Part shown: positions 1 through 6,464 of the stretch, one piece after another
Layout of the letters: every line of letters starts with the position of its first letter
Position numbering within the stretch: the first letter of the stretch is position 1
From: Pseudomonadota bacterium
GTDB lineage: Bacteria; Pseudomonadota; Alphaproteobacteria; Acetobacterales; Acetobacteraceae
NCBI GenBank assembly: GCA_021808205.1
Contig: JAKBCD010000101.1
Location: 1-6,772 of the forward strand
Reading direction: 5' to 3'
Length of the DNA: 6,772 nt
Notes under the pieces: model-generated
Told to the model about the DNA's origin: nothing
The model's input: the letters and a program-made list of their open reading frames with translations, nothing else
Databases searched by the model: none
Made by a program: the position numbers and the translations under genes

Positions 1-248
1 TGGCAGAGAACAAGAATGACCTCGCCATTGTGCGCACGATCATTGATCTCGGCCATATCCTCAATCTGCGTGTGGTTGCGGAAGGGGTGGAGACAAATGC
101 CCAACTCGCTTTGCTCAAAGCCGAAGGCTGCGACGAGGGGCAGGGCTTTCTGCTTGGCAAGGCGGTGCCGCCGGAGGTGTTCCTGAGAGAGCTGACCACC
201 CCGCAACCTCAGGTCTCGTTCCTGAACGCGAAACGGAGCGCGCGATGA
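1..248 (+). CDS. EAL-domain cyclic-di-GMP phosphodiesterase, C-terminal end (5' truncated by window)
   Basis: Reading frame 3 is open from the window edge to a TGA at 246-248 and gives 81 residues. It matches the last third of the EAL domain: an amphipathic helix (DLAIVRTIIDLGHIL), the strongly conserved strand and loop VVAEGVET followed by a conserved Gln, then EGCDEGQGFLLGKAVPPEVF, the usual GCD..QG(Y/F) ending. EAL enzymes hydrolyse cyclic-di-GMP to linear pGpG. The EAL signature, the DDFG metal-binding loop and any N-terminal domains (REC, PAS, GGDEF) lie outside the window, so activity and input cannot be judged. The stop overlaps the start of the rpfC-like gene (ATGA), indicating one operon with translational coupling. 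In Xanthomonas this upstream position belongs to rpfG/rpfH; here the family differs. An inactive EAL domain used only for binding cannot be excluded. Confidence 0.9.
   Translation, partial: AENKNDLAIVRTIIDLGHILNLRVVAEGVETNAQLALLKAEGCDEGQGFLLGKAVPPEVFLRELTTPQPQVSFLNAKRSAR
235..248 (+). promoter_or_regulatory. Shine-Dalgarno GGAG and ATGA stop/start overlap for the rpfC-like gene
   Basis: GGAG at 235-238 stands six bases before ATG 245-247. The ATG shares two bases with the TGA stop (246-248) of the EAL gene. This fixes the start of the kinase and suggests that its translation is coupled to that of the phosphodiesterase. Confidence 0.8.
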
Positions 249-2767
249 AGTGGCTGGCAGGTACCAGCCTGGCAATGCAGGGCTGGGCGGGGGCGCTGGC
301 GCGGCGGCTGCGCGACCGGCCGGACAGCGAACATGCGATGAGCTTCAACCGCCTAGCTTTCGCGGGAATCATCGTCATTGTTCTATTGCTGGGGGGGAAT
401 TCCCCCAGTTCCAGGGCTGCGCTGGGCTGGATGGTCGTCTATCTTGCCCTGGCCTTGGGCGGGCTGGCGCATATCATCTGGCGTCCCGGCATCAGCCATC
501 CCCGCAGGCTTTATGCACTGCTGCTGGATTGTGGTTTTCTTTCCTGGCAACTGCATCTAGGCGGCGAACGGGTGGCGCTGTTCTACCCGATCTACCTATG
601 GGTCATTTTCGGCAATGGCTTTCGCTTTGGCATCAGGTCTTTGTTTATCGCGGTGCCGGTTGCCACGCTCAGCTTTCTGATGGTTGTGCTGAGCACGCCC
701 TTCTGGCGGGCGCAGCCGCATCTCGCTGCAGGATTACTGATCGGGCTGGTGATTCTTCCCGCCTATGCCGGCACCTTGATCAAGAAACTCTCCGTGGCCA
801 CCTATGCGGCGGAGAAGGCCAACAAGGCCAAGAGTCTGTTTCTGGCCAGTGTGAGCCATGAGCTGCGCACGCCGCTCACTGCCATCATCGGCATGAACCA
901 GATGCTGCGCACCAGCACTCTGACCAGCGCCCAGCATGAGATGGTCGAGACCGTGGATGTCGCCAGCCGGTCCTTGCAAGCGCTGATCAACCAGTTGCTC
1001 GATTTCTCCCGGATCGAAGCGGGGAAGATGACCAGCACGATCGAGGAATTCGACCTGCTGACATTGCTGATTGATGTGCGGCGGATTGTTGAAAGCCAGG
1101 TTCTGGAGAAGAATCTGGCTTTCAACATTCACGTTACGCCCCGCACCCCGACCAGGGTGAGAACCAGCCGCCTGCAATTACAGGAGGTGCTGGTGAATCT
1201 GGCCAGCAATGCGGTGAAATTCACCGCCGTCGGCAGCGTGACAGTGGCGTTGGATGCCCAGCCCCTGGAAGGAAACGAAGCAGGATTGATTCTGCGTGGC
1301 GAGGTGTCCGATACCGGGATCGGGATTCCGGCCGAGGCGCAGTCGCGCATCTTCGAGAGCTTCACCCAGGGAGATGCCTCGATTCTGAACAGGTTCGGAG
1401 GAACCGGCCTCGGCCTGGCGATCACCCGCCGCCTGGTCGGGATTTTGGGCGGCGATATCTCGGTTGCGAGCATAGTCGGGGAAGGCAGCACATTCAGCTT
1501 TCATATCAAGGCGTTGCCCGCCACAGAGACGGGGGAGGCTTGGCAGCCGCCAGCCGGGAAGGTGGGGCTGCGGGTGCGCAACCCGCTGAAGAGATCTCTG
1601 CTGCGCACCAACCTTGCCGCGATGGGCGTGGAGGTCGAGCTGATGAATCCAGCCAATGCCAACGCTGCCCAGGAGAGCGGCGTGCGGATGTTGTTGGAGT
1701 ATCATGCCGAGGCGGACATGCCGGAAATGCCAGGCGCGGCTTTGCCCTCATCGCCCAAGACCATTTTCATTCATCCATCTGCCGCACCGGGCCTGCCGGA
1801 CCTTGCCACCCGGCAGCACTGCGTGACCCTGCTGACCGACGATTTCTCCGACCAGGAATTTCAGCAGGCGCTGCTTATCGCCAGCCGGCTCAGTGCCACG
1901 GAGGTGCCAGCAGCATCTTTGGTTGACGCGCCGCCAGCGCGCCCACTGCCCGTCGCACTCATCCAGCGGGATGTGCTGCTGGTGGACGATAACCGGATCA
2001 ACCAGCGCGTGTTCACCCGTATTCTGGAAGCGGCCGGGCACAGGGTAACGGTGGCGGAAGACGGTAACCTCGCCATTGATATTCTGGAACGCGAAGGGGA
2101 GCGTTTCGATATTGTGCTGATGGATTTCAACATGCCCGGCATGGATGGCCTGGAAGTAACCAAGCTATACCGTCTGATGTCGCTCGGCGGGCCGCGCCTG
2201 CCGATCATCGGGCTGACGGCTGATGCGTTTGCCCAGACGAGCGAGGATTGGCGCGCCGCGGACATGGATGGCTGCCTTGTGAAACCCATAGCGCCGCAGG
2301 ATTTGGTGGCGGTGGTTGAGAAAATGGCCCGCGAGCGCCAGGGCAAGCCATCTATTTCGTTCCTTGAAACCCGGCCCGACCCTGCGCCGATACAGTTGAA
2401 GCAGGATAACCCGGCCCTGGATGAGGCGATTATTGCCAATCTGCGACTGCTGGGGGATAGCCAGTTTCTGAATGAATTGTTGTCGGATTTTCTTTCCGAC
2501 GCAAAGGATCTGATCGACCTGCTGAACGCGGATGTGGGGCGTGGCGACAACCCGGAGTTTCGCAACCATGCGCATGCTCTGCGCAGCAGCGCGGCGAATG
2601 TTGGTGCCAAGGCATTGGGGGAGCTATGTAACCCCTGGGTTGGATTGCGCGGGACGGAGTTGAAAGCACAGGCAGCACCGTTTGCCGCCTGTGCACATGC
2701 TGAATTGAAGAGAACCAGGCAAGCCGTGATGGCTCTGGGAACGATCCGTCGGGCAAACAACCAATGA
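245..2767 (+). CDS. rpfC: RpfC-like hybrid sensor histidine kinase (DSF sensor)
   Basis: The 840-residue protein begins with a short cytoplasm-like basic segment and the motif RPDSEH (25-30). About five or six hydrophobic segments follow (roughly 36-50, 60-78, 88-102, 111-125, 132-150, 160-178). The kinase core has the H box SVSHELRTPL (phospho-acceptor His205), N box (Asn318, Asn322), G1 DTGIGIP (Asp356), the F box FESFTQGD and G2 GGTGLGL (385-391). A linker at 438-548 looks like a decayed receiver. A canonical receiver follows with Asp581/Asp582, acceptor Asp627, Thr658 and Lys680. The C-terminus is an Hpt domain with HALRSSAANVG (His777). This order, and the RPDSEH-plus-membrane input, is that of Xanthomonas RpfC, which senses DSF fatty acid and represses RpfF by direct contact through its receiver. 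The protein is about 110 residues longer than Xanthomonas RpfC (about 726), which the extra linker accounts for. The convergent rpfF-like neighbour strongly supports the call. Ligand specificity is inferred. Confidence 0.93.
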   Translation: MKWLAGTSLAMQGWAGALARRLRDRPDSEHAMSFNRLAFAGIIVIVLLLGGNSPSSRAALGWMVVYLALALGGLAHIIWRPGISHPRRLYALLLDCGFLSWQLHLGGERVALFYPIYLWVIFGNGFRFGIRSLFIAVPVATLSFLMVVLSTPFWRAQPHLAAGLLIGLVILPAYAGTLIKKLSVATYAAEKANKAKSLFLASVSHELRTPLTAIIGMNQMLRTSTLTSAQHEMVETVDVASRSLQALINQLLDFSRIEAGKMTSTIEEFDLLTLLIDVRRIVESQVLEKNLAFNIHVTPRTPTRVRTSRLQLQEVLVNLASNAVKFTAVGSVTVALDAQPLEGNEAGLILRGEVSDTGIGIPAEAQSRIFESFTQGDASILNRFGGTGLGLAITRRLVGILGGDISVASIVGEGSTFSFHIKALPATETGEAWQPPAGKVGLRVRNPLKRSLLRTNLAAMGVEVELMNPANANAAQESGVRMLLEYHAEADMPEMPGAALPSSPKTIFIHPSAAPGLPDLATRQHCVTLLTDDFSDQEFQQALLIASRLSATEVPAASLVDAPPARPLPVALIQRDVLLVDDNRINQRVFTRILEAAGHRVTVAEDGNLAIDILEREGERFDIVLMDFNMPGMDGLEVTKLYRLMSLGGPRLPIIGLTADAFAQTSEDWRAADMDGCLVKPIAPQDLVAVVEKMARERQGKPSISFLETRPDPAPIQLKQDNPALDEAIIANLRLLGDSQFLNELLSDFLSDAKDLIDLLNADVGRGDNPEFRNHAHALRSSAANVGAKALGELCNPWVGLRGTELKAQAAPFAACAHAELKRTRQAVMALGTIRRANNQ

Positions 2768-2780
2768 TTGCCTGCCCGAC
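2748..2780. terminator. Possible hairpin between the convergent rpfC and rpfF genes
   Basis: An exact 8-base inverted repeat (GTCGGGCA at 2748-2755, TGCCCGAC at 2773-2780) with a 17-base loop spans the rpfC stop codon. No T-tract follows on either strand, so it is not a classical intrinsic terminator. A second weak hairpin (TGCTGCC 2806-2812 / GGCAGCA 2831-2837, enclosing the palindrome CCATGATCATGG) lies in the last codons of rpfF. Position between convergent genes is the main argument. Confidence 0.3.
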
Positions 2781-2799
2781 TTGCTCGTAGCCCTCATGG

Positions 2800-3771
2800 T
2801 CACTCTGCTGCCATGATCATGGAGGCGTGAGGCAGCAACGCCGCCAGCCGGCGGTCCTGTGCGTTGCAAAGCTTGTCCATCTTGCGCAGATCCGCCTCGC
2901 TCAGGTTAAGGGCGGCTTCAGCCCAGATATCGACCACATCAATCAGCTCGTCCAGCGTCACCGGGTTGGCGCGGCGCCGGGCGCGGTAGGTGGCCATATG
3001 CGCGTTGAATTTCCGGTTATGGCGGGAAATGTAATCCTGCGCCGCCTGTTCACCCTGTCCGTCTTCGGCCAGCACATCCACAACGCCCATCTCAAACAGC
3101 TCTTCGGCGGAATAGATCCGGCCGGAAAGGATCATCTCTTCCGCGCGCTTGCGGTCTATCCGGCGGGAGAGGAAGCTGTAAGCCCCCATGCCAGGGAACA
3201 TGTTGAACAGGATTTCTGGCAGGCCGAGCTTGGCGCTGCGCTCCGCGACGATCATGTCGAAGGACAGCGCATGCTCAAACCCGCCGCCCAGTGCGTCACC
3301 CTGCACCAGAGCCATAGTGATGACGGGCGCATCAAAAGCGGTCGTGTTGCGGTGGATCGCCTTCACCGCGACATGGCCATAATGGCGCAGAGAGTCCAGG
3401 TCTCCCTCGCGGATGCGCTGCGCGAAATGACCGAGATCACCGCCGAGATTATAGATGCCCGGCACCGCGGAGGCCATGACAAACCAGGAAAACGGCATGT
3501 TTTCCCGGCGTGGGGAGCGCGAAAAAGAGGCGGTGATCAATTCCTGCATCTCCCCGATATCCTGCATCAGCTCATGGGTATAGGAAGGGCGGCCCTGCGG
3601 CTGCATGAAGCACCAGCAGGTGCTGCTGGCTGCATCCAGTTCCAGCCGCAGATTGTCAAAGCGCTGTGCAAGGAGCGCCTGAAAGGCGAGCGCATACAGG
3701 TCCTCGCCCTGGGGGTGGGAGGTGCCTGCATCCTGAAGGCCGGAAGCGGTGGCAAAATTAACGAAGTTCAT
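2800..3771 (-). CDS. rpfF: RpfF-like DSF synthase (crotonase superfamily)
   Basis: The 323-residue crotonase-fold protein most resembles RpfF, which in Xanthomonas turns 3-hydroxyacyl-ACP into the cis-2-unsaturated fatty acid signal DSF by dehydratase and thioesterase activity. Visible marks are the oxyanion-hole segment YNLGGDL (107-113), followed by a RpfF-like helix with IREGD, then ALVQGDALGGGFEHALS with Glu166, and GLPEILFNMFPGMGAYSF with Glu186. The two glutamates are 20 residues apart, like the catalytic Glu141/Glu161 pair of Xanthomonas RpfF. The C-terminal helix (DIWAEAALNLSEADLRKMDK...AQDRR) also follows RpfF. The N-terminus is about 25 residues longer than in Xanthomonas. The ATG is backed by a GGAG seven bases upstream. 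The gene converges on rpfC with a 32-base gap, the same arrangement as in Xanthomonas. An ordinary enoyl-CoA hydratase is less likely because both RpfF-type segments and the neighbour agree. The exact chain length of the signal cannot be read. Confidence 0.93.
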   Translation of the reverse strand: MNFVNFATASGLQDAGTSHPQGEDLYALAFQALLAQRFDNLRLELDAASSTCWCFMQPQGRPSYTHELMQDIGEMQELITASFSRSPRRENMPFSWFVMASAVPGIYNLGGDLGHFAQRIREGDLDSLRHYGHVAVKAIHRNTTAFDAPVITMALVQGDALGGGFEHALSFDMIVAERSAKLGLPEILFNMFPGMGAYSFLSRRIDRKRAEEMILSGRIYSAEELFEMGVVDVLAEDGQGEQAAQDYISRHNRKFNAHMATYRARRRANPVTLDELIDVVDIWAEAALNLSEADLRKMDKLCNAQDRRLAALLPHASMIMAAE

Positions 3772-3778
3772 TCTATGT

Positions 3779-3782
3779 CTCC
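3779..3782 (-). promoter_or_regulatory. Shine-Dalgarno of rpfF
   Basis: On the - strand GGAG stands seven bases before the ATG at 3769-3771. The context ATGGA contains the ANGGA core bound by CsrA/RsmA proteins, so post-transcriptional control is conceivable, but a single core is weak evidence. Confidence 0.65.
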
Positions 3783-3823
3783 ATCATATTGGATTTCAGG
3801 GGCTACTTGGATTTATGGGCTAC

Positions 3824-3863
3824 ACCGTCAGGCGGAGTGGTTGGAATCCACTCGCCTGACGGT
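3824..3863. repeat. Long inverted repeat in the rpfF leader/promoter region
   Basis: The left arm 3824-3840 (ACCGTCAGGCGGAGTGG) and right arm 3848-3863 (CCACTCGCCTGACGGT) are complementary over 16 pairs with one bulged G and a 7-base loop. The near edge lies 52 bases upstream of the rpfF ATG. No T-tract follows on either strand, which argues against a simple intrinsic terminator. It could be a dyad operator, or an RNA hairpin in the 5' untranslated leader if transcription starts further upstream. It could also be a copy of a dispersed REP-like palindrome; only one copy is seen in this window. Confidence 0.85.
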
Positions 3864-4173
3864 TGCATACAGAATATGACTCGAAATTAAGTATTAGGTG
3901 TGAAAAAATTTTAACGGCGTTGGGCAAAACCTGCCCTCACATCTTACATCCGTGCGCAGCTTCACTCAAAAAGGCGGCGGCGGCTGGCAAGAGCGTGTTG
4001 GCGCCGGCGTGGAGGAGGCGACGATACGGTGGTAAAATTACTATTAAATCAATAAACTAAAAGAAAAACCTAGAACTTAAAGCCGGGCGACTTTGGCTCG
4101 GATCAGTATCGATTCAATACTAAACCAACACGCACCTCTCGATTAAAAATTCAGAGGGCGATTCTTTGAATAT

Positions 4174-5205
4174 CTATTGGCGCCGGGCGCTGTGCGGCCG
4201 GTGCCGCAGCAGCCGGCGCAGGAAATTGAAAATCCGGCGCTGTGGTTCCGTTGCCTCGCGGATCGCGTGTACATCAGCCTCGATAGCGTCGAGGCGCTGC
4301 AGCAGCGTGTGACTCCCCCCGCCTTGCGTTTCCAGCGCCTGCAACACCGGCCACAAGACCCCCAACAAGGCCGGCTGCTGCTGCAAGGCGCTGCGAATGA
4401 TGTGGTTGCCCAGCCGCGCCCGCATTTCACCATGGATGTTTAACCCGCCTGTCACGCTATTCGCATAAATCGGTGCATCCGCCGTAAGCCGGTGATGGTA
4501 GAAGGCAAGCCGTTCCTCCAGCGCGCCGATATCCCCGATGGTCAACGCCCTGAGGATGAATTCCCAATCCCCCAGCACTGGCAGCGCCTCGTTATAGCCG
4601 CCGATGCGCGCAAGCAGTGCGTGCCGCAGCAGCAGCGTGATGGGCGGCATCTGGTTGCGTTCCAGCATTGCGCCATACGTTATGGGTGGGCGGAAATAGA
4701 CCCAGGGAAATTGTGCAACCGTTTTGATGCGTCCATCCTCGATACGTTCCTGCACAACATCGCAGCCGGTGGCGACGCCGATATAGGAGGCGTTCTCTGG
4801 CGCGTCGAGAAATGCCACCGTGCGGCTGAGAAAGGTCGCATCCCAGCGGTCGTCATCGTCGTGGATTGCAAAAAAACGCCCCGAAGCCGCGCTCAATCCG
4901 GCGTTTGAGGCAGCTTCCATGCCAAGCGATGCGGCGTGATGAATGAGAGATAGTCTGTTGGTGAAAGCATCGCGAAACGATGCCAGCCCTTTCTCCAGTG
5001 TCGCAACGTCACCGCCATCATTCACGAGGTAAAGCCGCCAATCCGTGAAGGTCTGCGCCAATACGCTCTGCAATGCGCGCGGCAGCAACAATGCCCTGTC
5101 TTTGGTACGCATGATGATAGAAACCGTCTCGGCATGTGGGCCTGAGTCTGGCAGCTTCTGAGGCGCATAGAGCCACGGAAGCGGCGCTTCAGGAGGTGGT
5201 TGCAT
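4174..5205 (-). CDS. Family 2 glycosyltransferase (GT-A fold)
   Basis: The 343-residue protein opens with about 27 unstructured residues and then the GT2 start TVSIIMRTKDRALLLPRALQS. VNDGG (61-65) is the nucleotide-sugar binding loop. The segment LGMEAASNAGLSAASGRFFAI leads to HDDDDRW (115-121), the metal-binding acidic motif, and GDWEF (212-216) sits where the catalytic base of the family is found. Such enzymes move a sugar from an activated donor to a growing glycan, usually in the cytoplasm. No transmembrane helix is seen, so it is not a processive membrane synthase. The last 70 or so residues are helical and charged and end in a very basic tail, possibly for membrane contact. An AGGA lies ten bases before the ATG. 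The gene follows the epimerase on the same strand with a 113-base gap, suggesting one polysaccharide pathway. Donor and acceptor cannot be told. Confidence 0.9.
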   Translation of the reverse strand: MQPPPEAPLPWLYAPQKLPDSGPHAETVSIIMRTKDRALLLPRALQSVLAQTFTDWRLYLVNDGGDVATLEKGLASFRDAFTNRLSLIHHAASLGMEAASNAGLSAASGRFFAIHDDDDRWDATFLSRTVAFLDAPENASYIGVATGCDVVQERIEDGRIKTVAQFPWVYFRPPITYGAMLERNQMPPITLLLRHALLARIGGYNEALPVLGDWEFILRALTIGDIGALEERLAFYHHRLTADAPIYANSVTGGLNIHGEMRARLGNHIIRSALQQQPALLGVLWPVLQALETQGGGSHTLLQRLDAIEADVHAIREATEPQRRIFNFLRRLLRHRPHSARRQ

Positions 5206-5288
5206 GCGTGGGTCATCCTCTCATCGGGTAAGGCAGCGGCCAGGCTCTTATGGCAGCATTACTATGAAGTCCGAATGGTCCTCCAGGG

Positions 5289-5307
5289 CGAATCGCGCCG
5301 CGGTTCG
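5289..5307. repeat. Small hairpin between the epimerase and glycosyltransferase genes
   Basis: CGAATCG (5289-5295) and CGGTTCG (5301-5307) pair over seven bases with one mismatch or wobble and a 5-base loop, a dozen bases beyond the epimerase stop. No T-tract follows on the - strand. It may slow or partly end transcription or protect an mRNA end. The rest of the 5206-5318 gap shows only the glycosyltransferase ribosome binding site. Confidence 0.35.
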
Positions 5308-5318
5308 ACTTGAACTGA

Positions 5319-6326
5319 TCAGGCTCTAACCCGCGCGAAATCGGCGTGAGGCCGGTGCAGGGTCGAAAATTCCGGATGCACCGCGATATCTGAGAGCATC
5401 CGCCCCAGTCCTTCGGTGAAATTCAACCGTGGCGACCAACCTAGAACTTGCTTGACCAGCCCGATACACAGCACGTTTGACGGCACATCGAAGGTACGCC
5501 CCGGTTTGCGGTCGACGGTCAGCTTCCGGTTGAGACGCGCCTCTAGCGCTGCGACTATCTCGTTCAGGCTGGTGCCCTTGCCGCTGCCAATGTTGAACAC
5601 ATGCTGCCCGCTGAGGTCAGGCGCGATGGCCAAGTGCACCAAACATTCGGCGACATCGGCGACATGAATGAAGTCGCGTACCACCTCGCCGGTACCCCAG
5701 ACTTCAATGGGCTGGTTGTTGAGGGCCTTGCTCATGAAGGCTGTTACCGCCCCCAGACCGCGTGAGACATCTTGCCCGGCCCCGAAAGGGTTGGCGATCC
5801 GCGCGATACGGCAATCCAGCCCATGCATCGCGTGGTAGAGATTGAGGTAAATTTCCGCCGTCGCCTTGCTGGCACCATAGGCGTTGATGGGGGCGAGTAC
5901 ATGGGTTTCGGGCACGGGAACCTGCTGCAGCGGGCCGTATACGGTGCCGCCGGAGGAAGAGAAGATAACCCGGCCGTGGCCGCGCCGCTTCAGCGCGTCC
6001 AACAGTCCCAGCAGGGCGCCGAGATTCTGCTCCAAATCCGTTCTGGGGTCGGCATTCGCGGTGGAGGGCAACGACCCCCATGAATAGAAATGCACCACAT
6101 CCACGCCTTTGATCTGCGCGTCCCAGTCGGCGGTCAGTATATCGAGATCGCGCCAAGCCAAAAATGGCGAAGCGGCAAAACTGTCCAGAAACGCAGGCCG
6201 GCGCCTGCCAGCAAGGATGGCCCGGTGTTTATGCTGGGCCAGCGCCAGCCCGGCATGGCGGCCAATGAAGCCGCTGCCGCCAACGATCAGATGGCAGGTC
6301 TGGGGAGCAGAATTTGTAGGGTCCAT
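5319..6326 (-). CDS. NAD-dependent epimerase/dehydratase (UDP-glucose 4-epimerase-like, extended SDR)
   Basis: The 335-residue protein is a typical extended short-chain dehydrogenase acting on nucleotide sugars. It has the dinucleotide-binding motif GGSGFIG (16-22), the active-site strand IFSSSGGTVYG (121-131), the catalytic pair Tyr150 and Lys154 in YGASK, IANPFGAGQ (177-185), and the substrate-domain motif VWGTGEVVRDFIHVADVA (209-226), followed by HVFNIGSGKGTSLNEIV. Length and motifs fit GalE-type 4-epimerases and related enzymes; substrate and exact reaction are not readable. It probably supplies an activated sugar to the glycosyltransferase encoded next on the same strand. No Shine-Dalgarno sequence precedes the ATG at 6324-6326; the region just upstream is AT-rich with a palindrome. 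No alternative Met precedes the Rossmann motif, so this start is the best choice, though a non-ATG start upstream is possible. Confidence 0.9.
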   Translation of the reverse strand: MDPTNSAPQTCHLIVGGSGFIGRHAGLALAQHKHRAILAGRRRPAFLDSFAASPFLAWRDLDILTADWDAQIKGVDVVHFYSWGSLPSTANADPRTDLEQNLGALLGLLDALKRRGHGRVIFSSSGGTVYGPLQQVPVPETHVLAPINAYGASKATAEIYLNLYHAMHGLDCRIARIANPFGAGQDVSRGLGAVTAFMSKALNNQPIEVWGTGEVVRDFIHVADVAECLVHLAIAPDLSGQHVFNIGSGKGTSLNEIVAALEARLNRKLTVDRKPGRTFDVPSNVLCIGLVKQVLGWSPRLNFTEGLGRMLSDIAVHPEFSTLHRPHADFARVRA

Positions 6327-6335
6327 ACAATTGTA
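6326..6335. repeat. Palindrome TACAATTGTA at the epimerase start codon
   Basis: A perfect 10-base palindrome overlaps the first base position of the epimerase start codon region, where a ribosome binding site would be expected. The surrounding gap (6327-6464, 138 bases) is AT-rich, with a second small dyad CTATT/AATAG (6405-6409/6416-6420) and no gene that I can support. On the - strand TTGTAA around 6412-6417 could be a -35 element, but no good -10 follows at the right distance. Confidence 0.4.
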
Positions 6336-6464
6336 ATACTGCGGCGTGTTCGCAGGCGAAGCAATAGTTGGCCCTTGGTGATTGCGCGTATCACTTTGAA
6401 TTTTCTATTTTTTACAATAGCTTCTGAGTTCATTGAAAGCCTGAAATCAGAAAGCTCGCTCGGA

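Larger units (their letters stand above)
3772..4173. other. 402-base gene-free region upstream of rpfF
   Basis: No convincing gene lies here, and the stretch is richer in A and T than its flanks, especially 3870-3920 and 4030-4150. It should hold the rpfF promoter (- strand) and the end of the glycosyltransferase transcript (- strand). I see no clear -35/-10 pair. Besides the large inverted repeat near rpfF there are small hairpins: GGGCA/TGCCC (3922-3926/3932-3936), AGTAT/ATACT near 4107-4123, and AAGCC/GGCTC (4080-4084/4095-4099, one G-U pair). Read on the - strand, the last is followed about ten bases later by a T-rich run (4061-4068), a weak candidate terminator for the glycosyltransferase gene. 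Confidence 0.6.

Noticed and set aside
250..861. 203-residue + strand frame overlapping the start of rpfC
   Set aside because: Out of frame with the kinase whose start, membrane segments and H box are clear; its translation shows no hydrophobic segments or motif.
1861..2760. 299-residue open frame on the - strand within rpfC
   Set aside because: It lies antisense to the receiver and Hpt domains, whose motifs are clear; its Ser/Arg-rich translation shows no domain.
2827..3879. 350-residue open frame on the + strand antisense to rpfF
   Set aside because: It is a shadow of the strongly recognised rpfF on the other strand; the translation has no recognisable family pattern and is rich in residues typical of antisense frames.
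3863..4060. 65-residue + strand frame in the gap upstream of rpfF
   Set aside because: No ribosome binding site, no recognisable motif, low-complexity Ala/Lys/Arg composition; probably chance.
4067..5449. AACCTAGAACTT occurs at 4067-4078 and again at 5438-5449
   Set aside because: One 12-base match is about what chance gives in a window of this size, and the second copy lies inside the epimerase coding sequence.
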